DNA of 64,000 nucleotides from assembly GCA_028554795.2 (NCBI GenBank), contig CM068828.1, positions 7,333,720 to 7,397,719 of the forward strand, read 5' to 3'. Position 1 is the first letter of the stretch; each line of letters opens with the position of its first letter. Below the pieces are notes generated by a model. That model was not told where the DNA came from and did not search any database. It saw nothing but the letters and a program-made list of their open reading frames with translations. The position numbers were made by a program, and so were the translations under genes. The DNA is from Sinohyriopsis cumingii (lineage: Eukaryota > Mollusca > Bivalvia > Unionida > Unionidae). Positions 23,946 to 38,000 of the stretch are shown one piece after another.

Positions 23946-24828
23946 GTAATATAATTCCAGGTTTGAATATACTATAAATTCTAGTGAATGTCTTTATCCA
24001 ATAATTTTTTCAGAGCACTTTTGTATTTTCAGAGAAAATAATCACTTGAATTCAGTCATTTGAAAAAAATAAAATTCAACCCAAACTGGTCACAACATAA
24101 TACAACTTGAAAGTGCTGTTATGTTAAAGCGTGAATCCTCACAATTATAAGATTATAGTTCTCTACTTGACCTTAGGTCACAATTAGCATTTTCTAAGTA
24201 AAGAAAAAAACATTTTCAAATGGAAAATAAACTTGAATGATCTAATGAACCTTGTTTACTTACAACACAGTAACCTTTAAAATTCACTTAGGAAATTCCA
24301 AAAGCCCGACCCATTAAACACATTTACTCCTTCTTGTATACCTGAATAATAATCAATATTATGCTCATTCACAAAGAGAATAATTTAGCTTTGTATTAGT
24401 TTGTGACATAAAATTTTAAAAAAAAATTAAATTTTTTAAAAAGTAAATCAGATCAAGCAGAAATGAACTCAGTTCTGGACAATATCAAGTCCAGGATACA
24501 AAGTTACATTATAATAACATGTAATGAAATAATTAAAAAAAATTAAAAAGTAACAAGCAATTAAAATAAATATACATAACAATAGCTTATGTTGCTCTCT
24601 TTTTAAGTTATACACTGCATAAGAATATGATAGTTTTTAAACATGCACCAATGAAAACCACACACACACACACATATAAATGTTTATAGTGTAGATAGAA
24701 TTCAGAACATTTTCTGCTTGAAAATAAGGTAATGCTTCAAACCAGTGTTAAATGCAAACATGCATACTTGGAGGGCATAATTCAAATAAGCGAATGAAAA
24801 CCACACATATACACACACACACACACAC

Positions 24829-24876
<48 letters not shown>

Positions 24877-26427
24877 TGTGTGTCTTGCTTTGCTCTCACT
24901 TCAGCTCTCACTTCTCTGTTCTGCCCAAAAGAAGTCACTTCTCCCTAAAATTCAAGTCTGGCTTGACCCCTGCATTTTATACACTATTGGAATAAAGAAA
25001 ACTGAAATACTTGTATTCATTCATCATTCACGAAATGATGAATTTCCAGAAAAACTGCTGGTGTCCACCTGCTCTCACAGTTATGTGAGTTCAGTTTGGG
25101 TTCTATTTTTACAACAGAAAATGTTACAGTGCACATAACTATCGCTTTGCAAATGGCACACATTATACTGGCATTAATGAACCATCTTTTCGCCAGTCAC
25201 AGTTGTTGCTCAATAGGATGATTTCTGAGGATATCTGTAAGGTTGGTACGTGATGTACATGAGAATGTGAGTTACATAATATGCAAAACAGAATTCTTTG
25301 AGCAATTAGCAAATAGATTGACATAAATTGTTTATCTTTAATTAAAAATATATAATGATCATCAAGATAAAAGAATTCAGCAACTAACAACAGTATTTTG
25401 AAATTTTTTAACTTGAATGATCTCAAAATTCATCTTAAGTTTTACAGAGTGGACATTTTAGTCCATAGTATGTTGTTGCGTACTTTCATTAGGAAGCTAA
25501 ATTTATTTGCCAAACTTAACAATCCTGAAAATGGCCTTAATATTGACATTTGTAAGTCTTTACATGTATTTAGTACATTCTAATGTTTGACTGACTTTTG
25601 TCCAACCCATCTAACATTTACAGAACAGAAATGAGTCACAGTGACACGACTCTTATATACCATTGTCTTAACTGAATAGCTTTGCACATGCGTTGTTTGT
25701 GTTACCCAAAAAATAATTAAACTGATAGTAAATCAATATTCCTTTAAAAAAGACTAAATGATTCTTTATAATCAGATAATTATTTTTGTATAGTTTATCA
25801 ATATAGTATGGGATCTTGTGGTGGTAGAGAGATAAATGTTGTGTGGACAAAATCTTCAGGTGCTGTGCTATGTTAATTTTTCTCTTCATATGAGATTTAA
25901 TAAAGACTTGTATTTACTTTAGACCTTTAAAGAATTAAATGTTACTTGTATCTTGTTTAATAAATTTATTTTAGCATGTATTTACTAGTTTTTGTGCAGG
26001 TGATATTTCGTAAAATAATGATTCAGCACTATTAATACATGACTATATCAGTACTTCAGTGTACATATTATTATTAAAATCTATCAACGTAGTTTCATAG
26101 AACATTAATTGAAACTAAAACTAACATATTAACAAATTACTGACTGCATAATTAATAGCTTTTAGATAAATAAATATTTATGAAGTTCCATTGGGGCATT
26201 CAAGCAAATTATGTGTCATGAAAGAAGCCAAATGATTAAATATTCTCACCTGATGTAGTGCAGATACTCCCTGAATCAAACCTGTCTGTTGCAGACTCCA
26301 GACAGTTCTATGAATCTGAAAAAAAAGTTAAATAAAAATTTGTTTTTGCTTGGCAAACACCTTTTATAAAAATTAAAGTTAATTCATATAAATATACAAA
26401 AAGGTGAGATTGTAGAACATTTAAGTT
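23946..26427. other. AT-rich intergenic sequence, no gene seen
   Basis: Long A/T-rich stretch without convincing coding frames. It contains a compound CA/TA microsatellite, listed separately. Confidence 0.5.
24811..24873. repeat. Compound (CA)n(TA)n microsatellite
   Basis: About ten CA repeats pass directly into about 21 TA repeats. Confidence 0.97.
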
Positions 26428-26838
26428 ATTCAGTAGCCAAGGTTTTGTAGTTCTGTAGCCTAGGACACATAATTCAGTAGCCTAGATTAGATAATCCATT
26501 AGCCTAGGACACAGTGTTCAGTAGCGTTGGACACATAATTCAGTAGCCTAGGACATATAATTCAGTAGCCTAGCACACATAGTTCAGTAATCTAGGACAC
26601 ATAATTCAATAGCCTTGGACACATAATTCAGTAGCCTAGGACATATAATTCAGTAGCCTAGCACATATAGTTCAGTAATCTAGGACACATAATTCAATAG
26701 CCTTGGACACATAATTCAGTAGCCTAGGACATATAATTCAGTAGCCTAGCACACATAGTTCAGTAACCTAGGACACATAATTCAGTAGCCTAGATTAGAT
26801 AATCCATTAGCCTAGGACACATAATTCAGTAGCCTAGT
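26428..26838. repeat. Minisatellite, about 22 bp x 18-19
   Basis: The unit is built on ATTCAGTAGCCTAGGACAC. Variant units (GCACACATAG, GATTAGATAATCC) recur in the same order, which shows a higher-order pattern of several units. Confidence 0.93.
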
Positions 26839-27059
26839 GTCGGGGGTGTTCCTAAAGTATTTGGCACCTGGGGCGGATCCTTCCTTTGGCACCCTCACAA
26901 ATAATTGTAAAATGTAAAAACACAGAAAAATATCATCATAACAATTTTATATATATGACAGGACCGAGAAGAGACACAAGTCTCTAATGAAAGCTGAATC
27001 AGTAAAATAGAGACAAACAGTCACATAAAATTATATCTTTTAAAGGATATACAAGATAT

Positions 27060-27960
27060 CAATTCGTTTATTAAAATTCTATACAGTTGTATATAGTGCC
27101 TTGGTATTTAGGCCATTCGGATAGAAAGTATCTAATTTGTGAATCCAAGAACTTTCCTTTATGAGTCTGTTCTTGTCTCCATGCTCAATATCTATTGGCA
27201 TGAACAAAAAATCGCGTAGAGTTGATTATTTGTATTAAAATGTATTGAAATATTAGAGAAAACTGAGGATCTCTATAAAGTTTTATATGAAAGCGATGAT
27301 TATTCATTCCCTTATAAACTTGTTGAAGTTTTTGCCCAACATATTACAGGTTACATTGTTTGCAGGTTATCAAATAAACCACGTCAGTTGATTCACAGTT
27401 AGTGTTATAACGTAAATAAAATACTTACTTTGTATTGAAGCTGTTAAAATAAGTAATTTCTCTTATATTTGTACATTGAGAGCACCAATGTCTGTTACAT
27501 TTAGATGACGAGAAATATCTTTTTTCATTTTCTGTCACTTTAGTTACATTTTAAAAAAATTGCAAAAATTCTTGGGTCTTCTATAAGCAAGAATTTTATT
27601 GTGTTTTTACACTGTTTTTATTTGATAAATTTAGGAAACTCCAATATTTATTAATTATAAGGCCTATATTAGATAATGAAAGATTATATTGTATTGTGAA
27701 AGGTATTATATTTTTATCTATTGTACATTTTGCTGTGTTTAAAGCGTCAAGTTGAGTAAAAGAATGGGTTTTGCTCAGTGCAGAATCAGTTTTTTGTATA
27801 GGATAATTTCTATTTTTGGAAATAGGTTTTTAATTCATTCAACTGATTTTGAAAGTGACAATCATCTGAATTAATGCGTAGGTATCTTTTGGCCTGGCTA
27901 TACGGTGTGCCATTCTTACATTACATGGGCTGACATGAAGAATATTCTGCAAATTTGTGG
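27060..27960 (-). mobile_element. Penelope-like retroelement remnant (linker and GIY-YIG end)
   Basis: Minus-strand frames, broken by stops and frameshifts, read NGTPYSQAKRYLR, then RRPKN, then DVVYLITCKQCNL followed by YVG, then HGDKNRLIKESSWIHKLDTF. These are the conserved C-terminal reverse transcriptase linker and GIY-YIG endonuclease pieces of Penelope-like elements. The reverse transcriptase core is missing here. It lies about 400 bp upstream of the first RHBDD1 coding exon. Confidence 0.8.
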
Positions 27961-28056
27961 ATATTAGTTTCCTTGATATGAAAATTTGTAGAGATAGCGT
28001 TATCAATATTTTTTTATGACATTTGCATCAATATATGAAATGTGCATACTAGATGC

Positions 28057-28107
28057 ACTAGACATCACTATAAACTGTCACACTGCAGACATCATAGTGA
28101 TATGACT
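28057..28107 (+). repeat. Fragment sharing the tail of SINE family B
   Basis: CTAGACATCACTATAAACTG plus nearby CTGCAGACAT match the 3' tail of the 13032-13291 SINE. Confidence 0.5.
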
Positions 28108-28364
28108 GAAAATTGTTAAGCTGTGTTTAAAAAAACAAATCACACATACACATTCAAGAAAAGAACATCTAGAAATTTTTTTAAATATTATTTAGAGCAG
28201 TTTGTTTGATTGATAGTTACAAGAACCATGAATAGCAAAATATCTTTGGAGTTTGGCTCTTCCATTTGATCTGAGGTTGGTTACGATTACTTCCAAGCCA
28301 TCATGATTCTCAATGCTTTCATTCAGGTCTGAATTAGGGATATAATGAGTGTTTTATTTTTCAG

Positions 28365-28400
28365 AATCTTCCTGCCTTTTTCTTGTACCAAAGCTAAAGA
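28365..28400 (+). other. RHBDD1: 5' UTR part of the first RHBDD1 coding exon
   Basis: A strong acceptor (GTTTTATTTTTCAG, ending 28364) precedes 36 bases of untranslated sequence and the ATG at 28401. At least one upstream non-coding exon is therefore expected. It was not located, and the promoter was not found. Confidence 0.65.
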
Positions 28401-29004
28401 ATGCCATATTCTCAAAGAAGGACTGGCAGTCTGGGACTCCTCCTGCTTGGATTACAGATGGCTAATTTTGGATTTGACAGAATACCACCAGTGACCTTGG
28501 TTGCTATTGTTACACAGGTTGCAATATATCTAAACCTTGGAGACTTGGGTCGATGGTTCTCCTCAACAAATGCTATTTGCATCAGTGCTCACCATGTCTG
28601 GCGGAGGGGAGAATGGAACAGACTTTTTTTAGGCACACTGTGTCATGCGGATGACATACATTTATACTATAACATGATTTCTTTACTCTGGAAAGGTCAT
28701 CAGCTTGAGCGGAAGTTTAAAAGTGTCTACTTTGCTTATCTTTTAGCAGTATTCACCGTGCTTTCTAGTGTTGTACTTGTTGCACTTCACATACTTTTAG
28801 CCCAGATCTATGATGACAGATCATATGAATTAACATGTGCTGTGGGTTTTTCAGGTGTTTTGTTTGCACTAAAGGTACTTAGTGTTCATTATTCACCTTC
28901 TGGAGTACACTATTTGTTGGGGTTCATACCAGTCCCATCAAAGCATGTCTACTGGGCTGAACTCGCTCTAATTCATTTTCTTGTTCCAAATGCTTCATTC
29001 ACAG
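28401..29004 (+). CDS. RHBDD1: RHBDD1 coding exon 1
   Basis: Codes residues 1-201 plus the first base of codon 202. It holds most of the rhomboid core: several hydrophobic membrane segments, the HADD loop and the catalytic serine GFSG. The donor is ACAG/GTGAGT. Confidence 0.95.
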
Positions 29005-32000
29005 GTGAGTGATTAAATTGAAAATACTTTCTAAGATGTTCTAATGTTTATATTTTTTTTGGGGGGGTAGGGTCATTCATTTTTATGGTTCTGTGAAGAA
29101 TTTGCAGGATCCATTAATCATAACATAGCTGTGGAGTTTTGCTCTTAAAAGGATGGTCATACTTGCTTGGGAATTTTACCTCAAGTTTTCCAATGCAATC
29201 TGGATTTTGTCCTAGATGAAAATTGTGTTGATCATGCATGCAGTATGGCCTCCACTGCAGCTATGTGAAAATCCTATTGCTCAAGAATATTGGATATGGT
29301 TTCAGCACTTTGCAGTGATCTTCTCTTGAATTGTTGGGATTTTGTTTCGGACAGTGTATTGTCAGTCCCTTTGAATGATTTTTGTTGCTGACTCAGCTAA
29401 GTCAGTTTTGGTCTTATGAAATGAAAATCCTATACAGTAATAAATTCCTCATATTTTTTGTATTGAAGAGAATTTTATTTGCAAGTACTCAAGTTTGTAG
29501 AAACTTAAGTGGCTACATATATATGAAGTTTGAATTTGCTAAGATTGTCATTATACATTTCGGTTGTGAATGGTGATGAACAAGCATAATTATAACAACT
29601 GTATATTCAAATTTGTTATGACATAAAGATGAATGTTATAATACTCTTCATCAGAATTTGCCAAAGCCAGATTTTGTGCTTACTACAATTTCTCACTGAC
29701 TTGTACTTTTACGTTTCTAGGTCATTTGGCAGGAATCCTGGTGGGTTTGATGTATACAAAGGGACCACTGAAGGCTATAATGGATAGTTTTATATCACCA
29801 GGTATAAAGAAAACAGTAAATTGATCAGAATGATTTTACAGTCATCATCTTTGTATTGAAAATGTGTTTGAATGAAGTGCAGAGTATAGAGCATTGAAAG
29901 CGGATTTGATTAGTTAATTAGTGCAATTAGTGTTTTTCAAGAGGGCTATGTAGTAATTTTATACATGTTGCAGGTAATGGAATTCATGTAGATAATATAT
30001 CAGAAAATTACATGTTGCAGGTAATGGAATTCATGTAGATAGTATATCAGAAAATTACATGTTGCAGGTAATGGAATTCATGTAGATAGTATATCAGAAA
30101 ATTACATGTTGCAGGTAATGGAATTCATGTAGATAGTATATCAGAAAATTACATGTTGCAGGTAATGGAATTCATGTAGATAGTATATCAGAAAATTACA
30201 TGTTGCAGGTAATGGAATTCATGTAGATAGTATATCAGAAAATTACATGTTGCAGGTAATGGAATTCATGTAGATAGTATATCAGAAAATTACATGTTGC
30301 AGGTAATGGAATTCATGTATATAGTATATCAGAAAATTACATGTTGCAGGTAATGGAATTCATGTATATAGTATATCAGAAAATTACATGTTGCAGGTAA
30401 TGGAATTCATGTATATAGTATATCAGAAAATTACCTGTTGCAGGTAATGGAATTCATGTAGATAATATATCAGAAAATTACATGTTGCAGGTAATGGAAT
30501 TCATGTAGATAATATATCAGAAAATTACATGTTGCAGGTAATGGAATTCATGTAGATAGTATATCAGAAAATTACATGTTGCAGGTAATGGAATTCATGT
30601 AGATAATATATCAGAAAATTACCTGTTGCAGGTAATGGAATTCATGTAGATAATATATCAGAAAATTACATGTTGCAGGTAATGGAATTCATGTAGATAA
30701 TATATCAGAAAATTACCTGTTGCAGGTAATGGAATTCATGTAGACAGTATATCAGAAAATTACATGTTGCAGGTAATGGAATTCATGTAGATAATACATC
30801 AGAAAATTACATGTTGCAGGTAATGGAATTCATGTAGATAATGTATCAGAAAATTACCTGTTGCAGGTAATGGAATTCATGTAGACAGTATATCAGAAAA
30901 TTACATGTTGCAAGTAATGGAATTCATGTAGATAATATATCAGAAAATTATCTGTTGCAGGTAATGGAATTCATGTAGATAGTATATCAGAAAATTACAT
31001 GTTGCAGGTAATGGAATTCATGTAGATAGTATATCAGAAAATTACATGTTGCAGGTAATGGAATTCATGTAGATAGTATATCAGAAAATTACATGTTGCA
31101 GGTAATGTAATTCATGTAGATAGTATATCAGAAAAATACATGTTGCAGGTAATGGAATTCATGTATATAGTATATCAGAAAATTACATGTTGCAGGTAAT
31201 GGAATTCATGTAGATAATGTATCAGAAAATTACATGTTGCAGGTAATGGAATTCATGTATATAGTATGTCAGAAGTTCTCAGGCTTTCAGCTTCATATAA
31301 TACATGGAATATCAGGTATTACAGACATGAAATTAATGCTGATGTAAAACAAAATGGTATGGAAAATCAGATGATTGTTGAAAGTCAGGCCCTATCTTTG
31401 TTAGCTTGTTTGAATCTCACTGATTGTTTTTAAAAAATGTTCCTATTTAAATACTGAAGTGAAGATCACTTGAAAAATGATTCTCTTACACAAGGTAAAT
31501 GCAGTTCAGTTATAAAGAATTTCTTATCCCATGTAAAAATCGATTCACTCTGAAATGTTCATATCTTCTGACATTAAAAAGCAACAAATCCCTTGACAAG
31601 TAGCTTACATAGGACTAGGGATCAGTGTAAAATACAAACATGCCCCAAGCATTAAGAAGTTCATTTTTTGGAGCATTTTGTTGTTATTATATTAATCGTT
31701 GGTTATTCATAATGTTGATAATAATAAATAGTTTAGTCAACAAGGGTTTCACATGACACATTGTCACTCCATAATGTTGATAATAATAAATAGTTTAGTC
31801 AACAAGGGTTTCACATGACACATTGTCACTCCATAATGTTGATAATAATAAATAGTTTAGTCAACAAGGGTTTCACATGACACATTGTCACTCCATAATG
31901 TTGATAATAACATGGCATGGTAAACAAGGTTTCACATGACGCAGTGTAACTCCATAATGTTGATAATAACATGGTATGGTAAACAAGGTTTCACATGACA

Positions 32001-35000
32001 CAGTGTGACTCCATAATGTTGATAATAACATGGTATGGTAAACAAGATTTCACATGACACAGTGTAACTCCATAATGTTGATAATAACATGGTATGGTAA
32101 ACAAGGGTTTCACATGACACAGTGTAACTCCATAATGTTGATAATAACATGGTATGGTAAACAAGGTTTCAGCATCTTGAAAGCTGTTAGAGGTTCCTTA
32201 TTAAATGTCAGCATATTTGGAGTTACATTCATGTTAAACTGTTCTTGAAAGCATTGTCTATTCTCCCATCCATTACACCTGAACTATGTCTACATTCATA
32301 ACCTGAGCTGTGCCTACATTCATAACCTGAGCTGTGTCTACATTCATAACCTGAACTGTGTCTACATTCATAACCTGAACTGTGTCTACATTCATAACCT
32401 GAACTGTGTCTACATTCATAACCTGAACTGTGCCTACATTCATAACCTGAGCTGTGTCTACATTCATAACCTGAACTGTGTCTACATTCATAACCTGAAC
32501 TGTGTCTACATTCATAACCTGAACTATGTCTACATTCATAACCTGAACTGTCTACATTCATAACCTGAGCTGTGTCTACATTCATAACCTGAACTGTGTC
32601 TACATTCATAACCTGAACTGTCTACATTCATAACCTGAGCTGTGCCTACATTCATAACCTGAACTGTGCCTACATTCATAACCTGAACTGTGTCTACATT
32701 CATAACCTGAACTGTGTCTACATTCATAACCTGAACTATGTCTATATTCATAACCTGAACTGTGTCTACATTCATAACCTGAACTGTGTCTACATTCATA
32801 ACCTGAACTGTGTCTACATTCATAACCTGAACTGTGTCTACATTCATAACCTGAACTATGTCTACATTCATAACCTGAACTGTGCCTACATTCATAACCT
32901 GAACTGTCTACATTCATAACCTGAACTATGTCTACATTCATAACCTGAACTGTGCCTACATTCATAACCTGAACTGTGTCTACATTCATAACCTGAACTG
33001 TGTCTACATTCATAACCTGAGCTGTGTCTACATTCATAACCTGAGCTGTGTCTACATTCATAACCTGAGCTGTGTCTACATTCATAACCTGAACTATGTC
33101 TACATTCATAACCTGAACTGTGTCTACATTCATAACCTGAACTGTGTCTCATTCATAACCTGAACTGTGCCTACATTCATAACCTGAACTGTGCCTACAT
33201 TCATAACCTGAGCTGTGTCTACATTCATAACCTGAACTGTGTCTACATTCATAACCTGAACTGTGTCTACATTCATAACCTGAGCTGTGCCTACATTCAT
33301 AACCTGAACTGTGCCTACATTCATAACCTGAACTGTGTCTCCATTCATAACATGAACTGTGTCTACATTCATAACCAGGGGCCCCGAGTGGCCGAGTGGT
33401 CTAAAGCGCTCTTCGTTACGGATCACTGCCATCTCACCTCTGCCTGCGTCGGTTCGAGTCTAAGATTCAGCCAATGTGGGTATGTGAGAAAGCTTGCCAG
33501 TAGCTTCTCGTGGGTCGGTGGTTCTTTCCGGGGTTTTCCCGGGTTCTTCCTCCACCATTAATACTTGCCGCCATGTATAGCCTATCGTGTGCTGAAAAAT
33601 GGCGTTAAACCCCACAACAACAACAACAACAACAACAACATTCATAACCTGAACTGTGTCTACATTCATAACCTGAACTATGTCTACATTCATGACCTGA
33701 ACTGTGTCTACATTCATAACCTGAACTATGTCTACATTCATAACCTGAACTGTGTCTACATTCATAACCTGAACTATGCCTACATTCATAACCTGAACTG
33801 TGCCTACATTCATAACCTGAACTGTCTACATTCATAACCTGAGCTGTGTCTACATTCATAACCTGAGCTGTGTCTACATTCATAACCTGAACTGTCTACA
33901 TTCATAACCTGAACTGTGTCTACATTCATAACCTGAACTGTCTACATTCATAACCTGAACTATGTCTACATTCATAACCTGAACTGTGCCTACATTCATA
34001 ACCTGAGCTGTGCCTACATTCATAACCTGAACTGTGTCTACATTCATAACCTGAGCTGTGCCTACATTCAAAACCTGAACTGTGCCTACATTCATAACCT
34101 GAGCTGTGTCTACATTCATAACCTGAACTATGTCTACATTCATAATTTGAACTATGTCTACATTCATAACCTGAACTATGTCTACATTCATAACCTGAAC
34201 TGTGTCTACATTCATAACCTGAACTGTGCCTACATTCATAACCTGAACTGTGCCTACATTCATAACCTGAGCTGTGTCTACATTCATAACCTGAACTATG
34301 TCTACATTCGTGACCTGAACTGTGTCTACATTCATAACCTGAACTATGTCTACATTCATAACCTGAGCTGTGTCTACATTCATAACCTGAGCTGTGTCTA
34401 CATTCATAACCTGAACTATGTCTACATTCATAACCTGAACTATGTCTACATTCATAACCTGAACTGTGCCTACATTCATAACCTGAACTGTGTCTACATT
34501 CATAACCTGAACTGTGTCTACATTCATAACCTGAACTGTGCCTACATTCATAACCTGAGCTGTGTCTACATTCATAAACTGAACTATGTCTACATTCGTG
34601 ACCTGAACTGTGTCTACATTCATAACCTGAACTATGTCTACATTCATAACCTGAACTGTGTCTACATTCATAACCTGAGCTGTGTCTACATTCATAACCT
34701 GAACTATGTCTACATTCATAACCTGAACTATGTCTACATTCATAACCTGAACTGTGCCTACATTCATAACCTGAACTGTGTCTACATTCATAACCTGAAC
34801 TATGTCTACATTCATAACCCGAACTGTGCCTACATTCATAACCTGAACTGTGTCTACATTCATAACCTGAACTGTGTCTACATTCATAACCTGAACTGTG
34901 TCTACATTCATAACCTGAACTGTGTCTACATTCATAACCTGAACTGTGTCTACATTCATAACCTGAACTATGTCTACATTCATAACCTGAACTGTGCCTA

Positions 35001-38000
35001 CATTCATAACCTGAGCTGTGTCTACATTCATAACCTGAACTGTGTCTACATTCATAACCTGAACTGTGTCTACATTCATAACCTGAACTGTGTCTACATT
35101 CATAACCTGAAATATGTCTACATTCATAACCTGAACTATGTCTAGATTCATAACCTGAACTGTGCCTACATTCATAACCTGAACTGTGTCTACATTCATA
35201 ACCTGAGCTGTGTCTACATTCATAACCTGAACTATGTCTACATTCATAACCTGAACTGTGTCTACATTCATAACCTGAACTGTGTCTACATTCATAACCT
35301 GAACTGTCTACATTCATAACCTGAACTGTGTCTACATTCATAACCTGAACTATGTCTACATTCATAACCTGAACTATGTCTACATTCATAACCTGAGCTG
35401 TGTCTACATTCATAACCTGAACTGTGTCTACATTCATAACCTGAGCTGTGTCTACATTCATAACCTGAGCTGTGTCTACATTCATAACCTGAGCTGTGTC
35501 TACATTCATAACCTGAACTATGTCTACATTCATAACCTGAACTATGTCTACATTCATAACCTGAACTGTGTCTACATTCATAACCTGAACTGTGTCTCAT
35601 TCATAACCTGAACTGTGCCTACATTCATAACCTGAACTGTGCCTACATTCATAACCTGAGCTTTGTCTACATTCATAACCTGAGCTGTGTCTACATTCAT
35701 AACCTGAACTGTGTCTACATTCATAACCTGAACTGTGTCTACATTCATAACCTGAGCTGTGCCTACATTCATAACCTGAACTGTGCCTACATTCATAACC
35801 TGAACTGTGTCTACATTCATAACCTGAACTGTGTCTACATTCATAACCTGAACTATGTCTACGTTCATAACCTGAACTGTGTCTCCATTCATAACCTGAA
35901 CTGTGTCTACATTCATAACCTGAACTGTGTCTACATTCATCACCTGAACTATGTCTACATTCATGACCTGAACTGTGTCTACATTCATGACCTGAACTGT
36001 GTCTACATTCATAACCTGAACTATGTCTACATTCATAACCTGAACTGTCTACATTCATGACCTGAACTATGCCTACATTCATAACCTGAACTGTGCCTAC
36101 ATTCATAACCTGAACTGTCTACATTCATAACCTGAGCTGTGTCTACATTCATAACCTGAACTGTGTCTACATTCATAACCTGAACTGTCTACATTCCTAA
36201 CCTGAACTATGTCTACATTCATAACCTGAACTGTGCCTACATTCATAACCTGAGCTGTGCCTACATTCATAACCTGAACTGTGTCTACATTCATAACCTG
36301 AGCTGTGCCTACATTCATAACCTGAACTGTGCCTACATTCATAACCTGAGCTGTGTCTACATTCATAACCTGAACTATGTCTACATTCATAATTTGAACT
36401 ATGTCTACATTCATAACCTGAACTATGTCTACATTCATAACCTGAACTGTGTCTACATTCATAACCTGAACTGTGCCTACATTCATAACCTGAACTGTGC
36501 CTACATTCATAACCTGAGCTGTGTCTACATTCATAACCTGAACTATGTCTACATTCGTGACCTGAACTGTGTCTACATTCATAACCTGAACTATGTCTAC
36601 ATTCATAACCTGAACTGTGTCTACATTCATAACCTGAGCTGTGTCTACATTCATAACCTGAACTATGTCTACATTCATAACCTGAACTGTGCCTACATTC
36701 ATAACCTGAACTGTGCCTAGATTCATAACCTGAGCTGTGTCTACATTCATAACCTGAAATGTCTACATTCATAACCTGAACTGTGTCTACATTCATAACC
36801 TGAACTATGTCTACATTCATAACCTGAACTGTGTCTACATTCATAACCTGAACTGTGTCTACATTCATAACCTGAACTGTGTCTACATTCATAACCTGAA
36901 CTATGTCTACATTCATAATCTGAACTGTGCCTACATTCATAACCTGAGCTGTGTCTACATTCATAACCTGAACTATGTCTACATTCATAACCTGAACTGT
37001 GTCTACATTCATAACCTGAACTGTGTCTACATTCATAACCTGAACTGTGTCTACATTCATAACCTGAACTATGTCTACATTCATAACCTGAACTGTGTCT
37101 ACATTCATAACCTGAACTGTGTCTACATTCATAACCTGGGCTGTGTCTACATTCATAACCTGAACTATGTGTACATTCATAACCTGAGCTGTGTCTACAT
37201 TCATAACCTGAACTATGTCTACATTCATAACCTGAGCTGTCTACATTCATAACCTGAACTGTCTACATTCATAACCTGAGCTGTGTCTACATTCATAACC
37301 TGAACTATGTCTACATTCATAACCTGAGCTGTGTCTACATTCATAACCTGAACTATGTCTACATTCGTGACCTGAACTGTGTCTACATTCATAACCTGAA
37401 CTATGTCTACATTCATAACCTGAACTGTGTCTACATTCATAACCTGAGCTATGTCTACATTCATAATTTGAACTATGTCTACATTCATAACCTGAACTAT
37501 GTCTACATTCATAACCTGAACTGTGTCTACATTCATAACCTGAACTGTGCCTACATTCATAACCTGAACTGTGCCTACATTCATAACCTGAGCTGTGTCT
37601 ACATTCATAACCTGAACTATGTCTACATTCGTGACCTGAACTGTGCCTACATTCATAACCTGAACTGTGCCTACATTCATAACCTGAGCTGTGTCTACAT
37701 TCATAACCTGAACTGTCTACATTCATAACCTGAACTGTGTCTACATTCATAACCTGAACTATGTCTACATTCATAACCTGAACTGTGTCTACATTCATAA
37801 CCTGAACTGTGTCTACATTCATAACCTGAACTGTGTCTACATTCATAACCTGAACTATGTCTACATTCATAATCTGAACTGTGCCTACATTCATAACCTG
37901 AGCTGTGTCTACATTCATAACCTGAACTATGTCTACATTCATAACCTGAACTGTGCCTACATTCATAACCTGAGCTGTGTCTACATTCATAACCTGAACT

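Noticed and set aside
25398-25889. Possible small genes in the AT-rich stretch
   Set aside because: They are short frames of low-complexity composition, with no domain, splice context or repeat identity to support them.
33377-33470. A functional tRNA-Leu/Ser gene
   Set aside because: It is the head of a SINE present in several copies; no proper acceptor stem or terminator follows.
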